Positions 8,361 to 15,762 of a DNA stretch of 64,000 bases are shown one piece after another. The translations under genes and the position numbers were made by a program. The first letter of the stretch is position 1. Each line of letters begins with the position of its first letter. Source of the stretch: Allobosea sp. WAO (lineage in GTDB: Bacteria; Pseudomonadota; Alphaproteobacteria; Rhizobiales; Beijerinckiaceae); contig NZ_JXTJ01000010.1 in NCBI RefSeq assembly GCF_001509835.1, positions 186,001-250,000 of the forward strand. Direction: 5' to 3'. The notes below the pieces were generated by a model, which saw only the letters and a list, made by a program, of their open reading frames with translations, searched no databases and was not told where the DNA came from.

Positions 8361-8839
8361 CGGCCACCGGTCTCCTTCGCGAAGATGGCGGCGGCGCGGC
8401 GCAGCACGTCGCCGAGATCACGCGTCGTCGGAATGCCGCCGAGCCGCAACGGATCGGCCCACATCACGGCGCCGGCTTCCGGGCCTGGCTTCGGTTCGCC
8501 GGCGAGCCATTCGCCGACGAAGGAGGCGACGACGAAGTGATGCGTCACGGCTCCCTGAGGATCTCGCCCCATGATCTCGACATGGCGGTTGAAGCCGAGG
8601 ATCCGGGCGCTGACGCCGACCTCCTCCTCCAGCTCGCGCAAGGCCGCGGCCTCGAGGTTCTCGCCGAGCTCGACCTTGCCGCCGGGCAGCGACCAGAGCT
8701 GGTCGGCCGGCGGCTTGGTGCGGGTCGCGAGCAGGACCTTGCCGTCACGGAAGACGGCGACCGAGGCGGCCAGAACCGGCAGGGCCGGCTGCTTGCCCGC
8801 CGTGGGGAAGGGGATGACGCGGCCGCCTTGCGCGCTCAA
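8357..8839 (-). CDS. NUDIX hydrolase
   Basis: A 160-residue NUDIX protein. The complete box is visible near residues 54-77: GGKVELGEN, then REL-EEEVGV, with the catalytic glutamates. No ATG or GTG precedes the domain. The most likely start is TTG 8839, which overlaps the TGA stop of the upstream SDR gene, so translation probably depends on coupling. The segment RTKPPADQLWSLPGG is common in NUDIX proteins that clean up modified nucleotides or ADP-ribose, but the substrate is unresolved. It forms an operon SDR - NUDIX - TIGR02301. Confidence 0.85.
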   Translation of the reverse strand: MSAQGGRVIPFPTAGKQPALPVLAASVAVFRDGKVLLATRTKPPADQLWSLPGGKVELGENLEAAALRELEEEVGVSARILGFNRHVEIMGRDPQGAVTHHFVVASFVGEWLAGEPKPGPEAGAVMWADPLRLGGIPTTRDLGDVLRRAAAIFAKETGGR

Positions 8840-9612
8840 ACGTGCTGCCCGCCATTGATGTGCAGCTCGGCGCCGGTGACGTAGCTCGAGGCGTCGGTGC
8901 AGAGGAAATAGATCGCCTTGGCGACCTCCTCGGTCTTGCCGAGGCGCTGCATCGGCAGCTTCTCGACGATCTTTTCGGTGCCGGGCGAGAGGATCGCGGT
9001 GTCGATCTCGCCGGGTGAGATCGCGTTGACGCGGATGCCGAGCGGGCCGAAATCGGCGGCCATCTCGCGGGTCAGGCTGGCGAGCGCCGCCTTGGAGGTG
9101 GCGTAGGCCGCCCCGGCGAAAGGATGGACGCGCGAGCCGGCGATCGAGGTGACGTTGACGATCGTGCCCTTGGCGGCGGTCAGCTCGTCGAGCAGGCCGC
9201 GCGCCAGCATGATCGGCGCGAAGAAATTGACCTGGAAGACCTTGTGCCAGTCGTTGAACGAAGTCGTGGCGGCGCCGAGGCGCGCGCCGCCGGCGCCCTT
9301 CGGCGAGATGCCGGCATTGTTGACCAGTGCATGGAGCTTGCCGCCTTCCGCCGCGAGGCGCTTCTTGATCTCGGCGATGCCACGCATCGTATCCTCGGGA
9401 TCGCCGAGATCGATCTGGACATGATCGTCGGCCCCGGACGGCCAGGGGCACTTCTCCGAGAAGGCCTGGCGCGAGCAGGAGAGGATGCGCCAGCCCGCCA
9501 TGGCGAACTGCATGACGGTGGCGTGGCCGATGCCGCGGCTGGCACCGGTCAGCAGCATGACCGGGCGCTTGCCCGGTTCGGTCTTCGGAAAGTCGAATTT
9601 CGGCATCGGCAT
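8836..9612 (-). CDS. Short-chain dehydrogenase/reductase
   Basis: A 258-residue classical SDR. The cofactor-binding motif TGASRGIG lies at residues 22-29, NNAG near 98-101, and the catalytic S156, Y170 and K174 (AYATSK) are all in place. The substrate is not predictable. It heads the operon with the NUDIX and TIGR02301 genes. In-frame ATGs at 9612 and 9606 both fit; the former is used here. Confidence 0.88.
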   Translation of the reverse strand: MPMPKFDFPKTEPGKRPVMLLTGASRGIGHATVMQFAMAGWRILSCSRQAFSEKCPWPSGADDHVQIDLGDPEDTMRGIAEIKKRLAAEGGKLHALVNNAGISPKGAGGARLGAATTSFNDWHKVFQVNFFAPIMLARGLLDELTAAKGTIVNVTSIAGSRVHPFAGAAYATSKAALASLTREMAADFGPLGIRVNAISPGEIDTAILSPGTEKIVEKLPMQRLGKTEEVAKAIYFLCTDASSYVTGAELHINGGQHV

Positions 9613-9627
9613 GTCGTGTGACTTTCC

Positions 9628-10242
9628 TCAGGGGTAGAGACGGGTCTTCGCCCAGGCCTCACTCGGCGAGGTGCGGCGGAAGACGATGCGGTCGTGCAGG
9701 CGGAAGGCGCCGTCGCGCCAGAACTCCATATACACCGGAGTGATGCGAAAGCCCGTCCAGTGTGGCGGGCGCGGAATCTCGCCGACGCCGAACTTCATCG
9801 CATAGCTCGCGACCGCTTTCTCCAGGGCGAACCGGCTTTCCAGCGGCCGCGACTGCTGCGAGGCCCAGGCGCCGATCCGGCTGTCGCGCGGGCGCGATTG
9901 GAAATAGGCATCGGCTTCGGCATCGCTGACCAGCGCGACAGGGCCGCGGATGCGGATCTGGCGGCGCAGGCTCTTCCAGTGGAACAGCGCCGCGGCCTTG
10001 CTCTGGCCGAGCAGTTCCTCGCCCTTCTGGCTCTGCGTGTTGGTGTAGAAGACGAAGCCGTCCGGCCCGCGGCCGTTCAGCAGAACCATGCGGACATTGG
10101 GCAGGCCATCGGCGTCGACCGTCGCGAGCGCCATGCCGTTGGGGTCGTTCGGCTCGGAGGTCTTGGCCTCCTCGAACCAGCTCTCGAACAGGGCGAAGGG
10201 CTCGCTGGCCTCGGTGAAGTCACCGCTCTTTAACGGATTCAC
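9628..10242 (-). CDS. pdxH: Pyridoxamine 5'-phosphate oxidase
   Basis: A 204-residue FMN enzyme that makes pyridoxal 5'-phosphate from the pyridoxine and pyridoxamine phosphates. Family marks are NVRMVLLNG (residues near 50), FYTNTQSQKGEEL, the FMN-binding RRQIRIRG, QSRPRDSRIGAWASQQS, and the terminal WAKTRLYP. Length is typical. The start is GTG 10242, with no strong ribosome-binding site. It diverges from the RT0821 lipoprotein gene with only 51 bases between the two starts. Confidence 0.95.
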   Translation of the reverse strand: MNPLKSGDFTEASEPFALFESWFEEAKTSEPNDPNGMALATVDADGLPNVRMVLLNGRGPDGFVFYTNTQSQKGEELLGQSKAAALFHWKSLRRQIRIRGPVALVSDAEADAYFQSRPRDSRIGAWASQQSRPLESRFALEKAVASYAMKFGVGEIPRPPHWTGFRITPVYMEFWRDGAFRLHDRIVFRRTSPSEAWAKTRLYP

Positions 10243-10293
10243 GTGCTTAGTCCTCGATAGTTTCAGGAAGCGTTAGGGCGAGCGCGATCCGTA

Positions 10294-10833
10294 ATGCGGT
10301 TTGAGTGGCGAGACATATATAGGCCAGAGCGGCGAGCGGGCCAGAGCCCGTATCAGCGCAGCCCGGTTGCGCGCCGGGCATCCTTCGCCGGTGTGCTGCT
10401 GCTGGCGCTGGCTTCAGCCGGCTGTTCGATCTCGTTTCCGATCCTCGGCCTGTCGAGCAAGTCCGAGGACGAGATCGCCATGACCACCTCTTCGGTGCTG
10501 CCGGCACGCGGCGGGCCGGAGCACGGCCCGTTGGTGGCGCTTGCGCCCGATCTCGGTCCGGAGGACTGGCGGCGGGCGGAAGGGGCGATGGCTCTGGCGC
10601 TCGACCCGCAGGGCAATGGCGCGCCGGTCTCCTGGGACAACGCCCAGAGCGGCATGAAGGGCACTTTCACTCCGGTGGGCGGGCCCTTCCTGAAGGAAGA
10701 CGAGATCTGCCGGGCCTTCCTGGCCTCGATGGCGCTGCAGAGCGGTCCGGTCAGGCTGCAGGGTACAGCCTGCCGGCCTTCCGGTGGGGAATGGGCGGTC
10801 AAGGACGCCAAGATCTGGAAAGGCGCGGCCTGA
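10294..10833 (+). CDS. RT0821/Lpp0805 family surface lipoprotein
   Basis: A 179-residue protein with a hydrophobic stretch (FAGVLLLALAS) leading into the lipobox AGC at residue 44, so it is likely a lipoprotein. The mature part ends in the conserved region PVSWDNAQSGMKGTFTPVG ... CRAFLASM, typical of the RT0821/Lpp0805 family seen in alphaproteobacteria. The 30 residues before the hydrophobic run are unusually long for a signal peptide, and a TATA-like stretch lies at 10313-10321, so the true start may be further in. Confidence 0.75.
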   Translation: MRFEWRDIYRPERRAGQSPYQRSPVARRASFAGVLLLALASAGCSISFPILGLSSKSEDEIAMTTSSVLPARGGPEHGPLVALAPDLGPEDWRRAEGAMALALDPQGNGAPVSWDNAQSGMKGTFTPVGGPFLKEDEICRAFLASMALQSGPVRLQGTACRPSGGEWAVKDAKIWKGAA

Positions 10834-10925
10834 GCGCAGTCCCCCTGTTGCCAACGCGCCACAGTCACCCCATCTAGGAAGCGCTTCCGGCGCGCCGGGA
10901 GACTCAATTCATCTGGGGTGCATGT

Positions 10926-11843
10926 ATGCGTGATCCGTATCAGGTTCTGGGCGTGGCGAAATCGGCGAGCGATGCCGAGATCAAGAAGGCGTATCGCCGC
11001 CGCGCCAAGGACCTGCACCCAGACCGCAACCAGGGCGATCCGAAGGCCCAGGACCGTTTCGCCGAGCTGAACGGCGCCTACGAGATCCTCGGCGACGAGG
11101 ACAAGCGCAAGCAGTTCGACCGCGGCGAGATCGATGCCGAGGGCAAGCCGAAATTCTCCGGCTTCGAAGGCATGGGCGCCGGCCGCGGCGGCGCGCGCCA
11201 GGGCGGTTTCGAATATCATTTCGGCCAGGGCGGCTCGCCCTTCGGCCAGGGGGGCGATGCCGGCTTCGATCCGGCGGACATCTTCGGCTCGCTGTTCGGC
11301 GATGCGGCGCGCCGCGGCGGCCGGGGCCGCGCGAGCCCGCCGCCGAAGCCGCCGGAGCAGAGCTTTACGCTCGAGGTCGCGCTCGCCGATGCGGTGAACG
11401 GCGCGACGCGTCGGGTCAAGCTGCCGGGTGGCCGCGAGGTCGAGGTGACGATCCCCGAGGGCGTCGCCGACGGCAAGGTGATGCGCCTGCGCGGGCTTGG
11501 CCAGCCGCACCCGCTGACCGGCGAGAGCGGCGACGTCTTGATGACCATCAAGGTCAAGCCCGATTCGCGCTTCACCATCGACGGCCATGACCTGCGCAGC
11601 CGCGTCGCCGTGCCGCTCGCCACCGCCGTGCTCGGCGGGCCGGTCCATGTGCCGACCCTGTCCGGCGCCGTCGAGATGAAGGTTCCGCCGCTGACCAGCA
11701 CGACGCGGCAGTTCCGCCTGCGCGGCAAAGGGCTGCCGACCGGCAAGAAGGGCGAGTCCGGCGATCTCTTCGTCGCGCTCGACATCGAGATGCCGGCTGA
11801 GGATGCCGAGCTCACGGCGCTGATGAAGGCGCGGGCCGGCTGA
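10926..11843 (+). CDS. DnaJ C-terminal domain protein (CbpA-type J-protein)
   Basis: A 305-residue Hsp40 co-chaperone. The J-domain is at residues 1-65 with the HPD motif (KDLHPDRNQGD) that stimulates DnaK. A glycine/phenylalanine-rich linker follows (about 75-130), then the two-part C-terminal substrate-binding domain (from SFTLEVALADA). The zinc-binding cysteine repeats of true DnaJ are absent, which places it with CbpA-like J-proteins. It lies upstream of fabI, separated by a repeat. Confidence 0.92.
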   Translation: MRDPYQVLGVAKSASDAEIKKAYRRRAKDLHPDRNQGDPKAQDRFAELNGAYEILGDEDKRKQFDRGEIDAEGKPKFSGFEGMGAGRGGARQGGFEYHFGQGGSPFGQGGDAGFDPADIFGSLFGDAARRGGRGRASPPPKPPEQSFTLEVALADAVNGATRRVKLPGGREVEVTIPEGVADGKVMRLRGLGQPHPLTGESGDVLMTIKVKPDSRFTIDGHDLRSRVAVPLATAVLGGPVHVPTLSGAVEMKVPPLTSTTRQFRLRGKGLPTGKKGESGDLFVALDIEMPAEDAELTALMKARAG

Positions 11844-11946
11844 TAGGACAGACCAGCAGGACGCGGGAAGCCGTCGCAGGGGGCCGAGCCTTGCGACAAG
11901 TCCCGGCGTGGCGTGATCGCGGCTCTTCCGGAATGCCGATTCGGCG

Positions 11947-12014
11947 AGAGCATGATTTGCTCTGGAACCGGCGCGCCGCGAAAAGCGGTTCCCAGTTTTC
12001 ACCGCCTGCTCTAA
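11947..12014. repeat. Dispersed 'AGAGCATGATTT' inverted repeat, family D
   Basis: The element begins AGAGCATGATTTGCTCTGGA and contains GGAACCG ... CGGTTCC as the central arms. It ends TGCTCTAA, complementary to the start. It resembles the short 'agagcatg' palindromes scattered through Hyphomicrobiales genomes. It sits about 35 bases before fabI and may lie in its 5' leader. A related but different element is at 48593-48697. Confidence 0.65.
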
Positions 12015-12049
12015 GAGACCCTCCGGTTCGTCCAGTTTGAAGGTCTCAG

Positions 12050-12889
12050 ATGGCTGATTCCAGCAGCGCCACCCCCACCGCCAACCTGCTCAAGGGCAAG
12101 CGCGGCCTCGTCATGGGTGTCGCGAATAATCGTTCGATCGCCTGGGGTATCGCCAAGGCGGCTGCCGACGCCGGCGCCGAGCTCGCCTTCACCTATCAGG
12201 GCGATGCGCTGAAGAAGCGCGTCGAGCCGCTGGCGCAGCAGCTCGGCGGCCATGTCGTCGGCCATTGCGACGTCACCGACGGCGCGACGATCGACGCGGT
12301 CTTCGCCGAGATCGAAAGGCTCTGGGGCAAGCTCGACTTCGTCGTCCACTGCATCGCCTTCTCCGACAAGGACGAGCTGACCGGCCGCTATGTCGAGACG
12401 ACCGAGGCGAACTTCACCAAGTCGCTGCTGATCTCCTGCTACTCCTTCACCGCCGTCACCCAGCGCGCCGAGAAGCTGATGACCGATGGCGGCTCGATGC
12501 TGACGCTGACCTATTACGGCGCCGAGAAGTGGATGCCGCATTACAACGTCATGGGCGTCGCCAAGGCGGCGCTGGAATCGAGCGTGCAGTATCTCGCCGC
12601 CGATCTCGGCCCCTCGAAGATCCGCGTCAACGCGATCTCGGCCGGCCCGATCAAGACGCTCGCCGCCTCCGGCATCGGCGATTTCCGCTACATCCTGAAG
12701 TGGAACGAATACAACTCGCCGCTGCGCCGGACGGTCACCATCGAGGAGGTCGGCGAGACCGCGGTCTTCCTCGTCTCCGACATGTCGCGCGGCATCACCG
12801 GCGAGATCATGCACGTCGACGCCGGCTACCATGTCGTCGGCATGAAGGTGCCGACGGCGCCGGACATCACGCTCGACAAGGGCGAGTGA
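12050..12889 (+). CDS. fabI: Enoyl-[acyl-carrier-protein] reductase (NADH)
   Basis: A 279-residue FabI, which reduces the enoyl-ACP double bond in the last step of each fatty-acid elongation cycle. Evidence includes the altered Rossmann motif GVANNRSIAWGIA, the segment CIAFSDKDELTGRYVETT, and the catalytic Y-x6-K pair Y165 ... K172 (YNVMGVAK). The C-terminal INHVDAGYH-like part reads MHVDAGYHVVGM. Length is that of type I FabI of alphaproteobacteria. This is the target class of triclosan; nothing visible suggests resistance. Confidence 0.96.
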   Translation: MADSSSATPTANLLKGKRGLVMGVANNRSIAWGIAKAAADAGAELAFTYQGDALKKRVEPLAQQLGGHVVGHCDVTDGATIDAVFAEIERLWGKLDFVVHCIAFSDKDELTGRYVETTEANFTKSLLISCYSFTAVTQRAEKLMTDGGSMLTLTYYGAEKWMPHYNVMGVAKAALESSVQYLAADLGPSKIRVNAISAGPIKTLAASGIGDFRYILKWNEYNSPLRRTVTIEEVGETAVFLVSDMSRGITGEIMHVDAGYHVVGMKVPTAPDITLDKGE

Positions 12890-12937
12890 GCGCAGGCGCG
12901 CAGGTCATTGGGCCGCGCTGAGCCACGCCGACATTGT

Positions 12938-12970
12938 CCCGGAGAAGCCGCGTAGCGGCGCTGCTCCGGG
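12938..12970. repeat. Nested hairpin downstream of fabI
   Basis: CCCGGAG, then GCCGC-GTA-GCGGC, then CTCCGGG form a two-step stem in the gap between the convergent fabI and folK genes. There is no T-run on either side, so it is not a standard intrinsic terminator. It may be a shortened member of the family B palindromes. Confidence 0.5.
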
Positions 12971-13031
12971 CCCCCCGGAAAGGCGTCGAGCTTTGTAATG
13001 GGCACCCGTGCCCGTTACACCGTTCGCCGAC

Positions 13032-13559
13032 CTAGAGACGCTGTGGCTGGTCGAGCATGGCCTTCAGCCGCGCCGTCTCCGTATCGTCCCGTTTGACGTC
13101 GCTATCCGCGGTCGCCGCCAGCAGCGCGCCGACCGTGAAGCCCCCGATCATTTCTTTCGGCGCGATCTCGGCGAGCGGCGCCAGCACGAAGGCGCGCTGG
13201 GCGAGGCGGGGGTGCGGGATCTGCAGGCCGGGCCGGTCGATCGCCTGGCCGCCATAGGTCAGGATGTCGATGTCGAGCGTGCGCGGCCCCCAGCGCTCGC
13301 GGCGCTCGCGGCCGCTCTCGCGCTCTATGGCGAGGCAGAGTTCCAGCAGGTCGTCGGCCGAAAGCTTGGTCTCTAGCAGCACGGCCATATTGCGGAATTC
13401 CGGCTGGTCGAGCTTGCCCCAGGGCGCCGTTCGCCAGACCGAGGAGATACCCGTCAGCCTGATCGCGTCATGGTCGCGCAGGCGTGCCAGCGCCGCGGCG
13501 AAGGCGGCGACGGGATCACCGATGTTGCCGCCCAGGCCGAGCGTCGCCTCAAGCTTCAC
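13032..13559 (-). CDS. folK: 2-amino-4-hydroxy-6-hydroxymethyldihydropteridine pyrophosphokinase
   Basis: HPPK transfers pyrophosphate from ATP to the pterin alcohol ahead of dihydropteroate synthase. The product has GLGGNIGDP near the N-terminus, SSVWRTAPWG, and the family signature RWGPRTLDIDIL that carries the two metal-binding aspartates. GTG 13559 gives the usual N-terminal length (175 residues) and overlaps the end of folB by 11 bases; an ATG at 13583 would add eight residues. It is the last gene of folP-folB-folK. Confidence 0.93.
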   Translation of the reverse strand: MKLEATLGLGGNIGDPVAAFAAALARLRDHDAIRLTGISSVWRTAPWGKLDQPEFRNMAVLLETKLSADDLLELCLAIERESGRERRERWGPRTLDIDILTYGGQAIDRPGLQIPHPRLAQRAFVLAPLAEIAPKEMIGGFTVGALLAATADSDVKRDDTETARLKAMLDQPQRL

Positions 13560-13923
13560 GCTGGAAATCCAGCTTGATGCCAACCGATTCCATCCGTCCG
13601 GGGATGGGGGGCGAAGGCTTGCGCAGGGTTACCGAGACGCGGGTCACCGGCGCATATTGCGCCAGGATCGCATCGGCGAGGGCGCGTGCCGCGGCCTCCA
13701 GCAGTTTGAAGCGCTTCGCCGAGAAGGTCCGGGTGACGAGCGCGACGACCTCGCCATAGTCGACAGTGTCGGCGAGATCGTCGCTGACCGATGATGCCCG
13801 CAGGTCGCAATCGAGGACGAGGTCCATCGAGAAGCGCTGGCCGAGGCGGCCCTCCTCGGCGAAATGGCCGTGATAGGCGTAGAGGTCGAGCGCCTCGATA
13901 AAGATCTGACCGGTCGCGCTCAT
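13549..13923 (-). CDS. folB: Dihydroneopterin aldolase
   Basis: A 124-residue FolB, which cleaves 7,8-dihydroneopterin to the pterin alcohol used by FolK. The sequence shows LYAYHGHFAEEGRLGQRFSM, typical for the family, with the conserved glutamate and tyrosine of the N-terminal part, and the C-terminal KPSPPIPGRMESVG. Length is normal. The start overlaps the folP stop by ATGA, and the end overlaps folK, so all three folate enzymes are translationally coupled. Confidence 0.93.
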   Translation of the reverse strand: MSATGQIFIEALDLYAYHGHFAEEGRLGQRFSMDLVLDCDLRASSVSDDLADTVDYGEVVALVTRTFSAKRFKLLEAAARALADAILAQYAPVTRVSVTLRKPSPPIPGRMESVGIKLDFQREA

Positions 13924-14753
13924 GCCGTCCTCCTGATCGCCGCCCAGATCTTGAGCGCGTCGACATGTTCGTCGATGTCGTGGGCCCGGATGATCGCGGC
14001 CCCGCGCATCACCCCGTAGAGATGGGCAGCGAGGGTCGCCGCGAGCCGCTCGGCCGGGATCTTTTTGCCGGTGACGAGGCCGAGCGTCGATTTCCGGGAG
14101 GCGCCGAGCAGGACCGGGCAGCCGAGCGCATTCGGCAGACTATCGAGCTTCTCGATCAAGGCGAGGTTCTGCTCCGGCGTCTTGCCGAAGCCGATGCCGG
14201 GGTCGAGCACGATCTGGCTGCGCGGGACGCCGGCCGCGACGGCGATGCCGATGGACTTTTCCAGGAAGCGCAGGACATCGGCGAGGATGTCGAGACCGGC
14301 ATCGATGTCGTCGCGATTGTGCATCAGCACCATCGGCGCGCCGAAGCGGGCGGCGACCTCAGCGATTGCCGGCTCCCGCTGGGCGCCCCAAACATCGTTC
14401 ACGATCGCAGCCCCGGCCTTCAGCGCAGCCTCGGCGACTTCCGCCTTGTAGGTATCGATCGAAATCGGCACGAGGCTAGTTGTCGCGATGCCGGCGATCA
14501 CCGGCAGGACGCGGGCGAGCTCGGCCGCCGCATCGAGACGCTCATGGCCGGGCCTGGTCGACTCGCCGCCGATGTCGACGATGTCGGCTCCCTGCTGCGC
14601 CAGCTTCAGGCCATGGGCGATCGCGACGGCGGGATCGGCGAAGAGGCCGCCATCGGAGAAGGAATCGGGCGTGACGTTGACCACGCCCATCAGCAGGGGG
14701 GCGGATCCGAGGGCGAGCCTGCGGCCGTCCGGCAAGGTTAGAGAGGTGTTCAT
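13920..14753 (-). CDS. folP: Dihydropteroate synthase
   Basis: A 277-residue enzyme that joins p-aminobenzoate to the pterin pyrophosphate; it is the sulfonamide target. The two family signatures are MGVVNVTPDSFSDGG and DIVDIGGESTRPGHE, followed by VSIDTYKAEVAE-like (PISIDTYKAEVAE) and DPGIGFGKTPEQN. The start is ATG 14753; upstream codons in the same frame look non-coding. It is the first gene of the folate operon and diverges from the histidine phosphatase gene over about 140 bases. Confidence 0.95.
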   Translation of the reverse strand: MNTSLTLPDGRRLALGSAPLLMGVVNVTPDSFSDGGLFADPAVAIAHGLKLAQQGADIVDIGGESTRPGHERLDAAAELARVLPVIAGIATTSLVPISIDTYKAEVAEAALKAGAAIVNDVWGAQREPAIAEVAARFGAPMVLMHNRDDIDAGLDILADVLRFLEKSIGIAVAAGVPRSQIVLDPGIGFGKTPEQNLALIEKLDSLPNALGCPVLLGASRKSTLGLVTGKKIPAERLAATLAAHLYGVMRGAAIIRAHDIDEHVDALKIWAAIRRTA

Positions 14754-14892
14754 ACGGCGACCTGGAGGGCGAGAGCCGCCTATACACAGGCTGCGCGGCC
14801 CGGGCCACCGGAAAGCTCGCATGCGTGTGAGGCAGCCCTGCGGCGCTTTCGCCGCTTTGACGCTGCGGGCGCCAGCGTGCATGAGGCTGCGC

Positions 14893-15489
14893 ATGATGCG
14901 CATGTCGATTCCGGGCCGCCTTTTCCTCGTCCGCCATGGCGAAACCGATTGGAACCGCGAGGGCCGTCTGCAAGGCTCGCAGGACATCCCGCTGAACGCG
15001 CTCGGCCGGATGCAGGCGGCGGAAGTCGCCGACCGGCTGCGGGCGCTGAAGCCGGAATTCGCGACAAGTGCCTATGTCGCCTCGCCGATGCATCGCGCTC
15101 GCGAGACGATGACCATCCTGCGCAACGAGCTCGCCCTGCCGCCCGACGATTATCGCATCGACGAGCAGCTCAAGGAGCTGACCTTCGGCGACTGGGAAGG
15201 CTTCACCTGGCGCGAGATCCGCAAGAGCGAGCGCGAGCTCGCCCAGGCGCGCGAGCGTGACAAGTGGGGCTTCGTGCCGCCCGGCGGCGAGAGCTACCGC
15301 ATGCTGGCCGAGCGCATCCGCCCGTCGCTGGAGGCGATGGCGCCCGATACCGTGATGGTCAGCCATGGCGGCGTGGCGCGCGCCGTGCTGGCGCTGATCG
15401 GCGCGGTCGACCCGGCGGAGGCCGCGAAGGTCGAGATCTGGCAGGGCAAGATCCTGGTCGTCGAAGGCGACAAGGCGAGCTGGAAGTAA
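14893..15489 (+). CDS. Histidine phosphatase family protein (phosphoglycerate mutase-like)
   Basis: About 198 residues. The catalytic RHG lies at residues 14-16 (LFLVRHGETDWN). The second histidine lies in MVSHGGVARA near residue 158 and the acid in LKELTFGDWEG. This is the branch of the superfamily that contains broad-specificity phosphatases and CobC, more than true glycolytic mutases. Starts at 14881, 14893, 14896 or 14902 are all possible; GAGG at 14883-14886 favours 14893. Confidence 0.85.
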   Translation: MMRMSIPGRLFLVRHGETDWNREGRLQGSQDIPLNALGRMQAAEVADRLRALKPEFATSAYVASPMHRARETMTILRNELALPPDDYRIDEQLKELTFGDWEGFTWREIRKSERELAQARERDKWGFVPPGGESYRMLAERIRPSLEAMAPDTVMVSHGGVARAVLALIGAVDPAEAAKVEIWQGKILVVEGDKASWK

Positions 15490-15762
15490 CCGAAAGCTGC
15501 GTTCCGTGAGGAGCCCTTAACCGCGTTTCGGCTTGTCCCTCCGGCGTTCATAGGGCATTCATCGCGAACCGAGCAGTTACGCTCGCCGGGGAGCCGCGCG
15601 GCTGCGGCGTTCATGGTCAGGGTTCGAGCGGGCGCGGGCGCGAAGGGGATGCGTCCGCATCGGCATGGATGAAGGTGCGGCTTCGCCGCCGGAGGCCGGG
15701 ATGCGCAGCGGGTTTTCCGGAACCTGGCCGCACGGCGCCGGTGGCTGCCGTTGCGGGGCAGA

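Noticed and set aside
12938..12970. Intrinsic terminator of fabI
   Set aside because: The hairpin is strong but no T-run follows on either strand.
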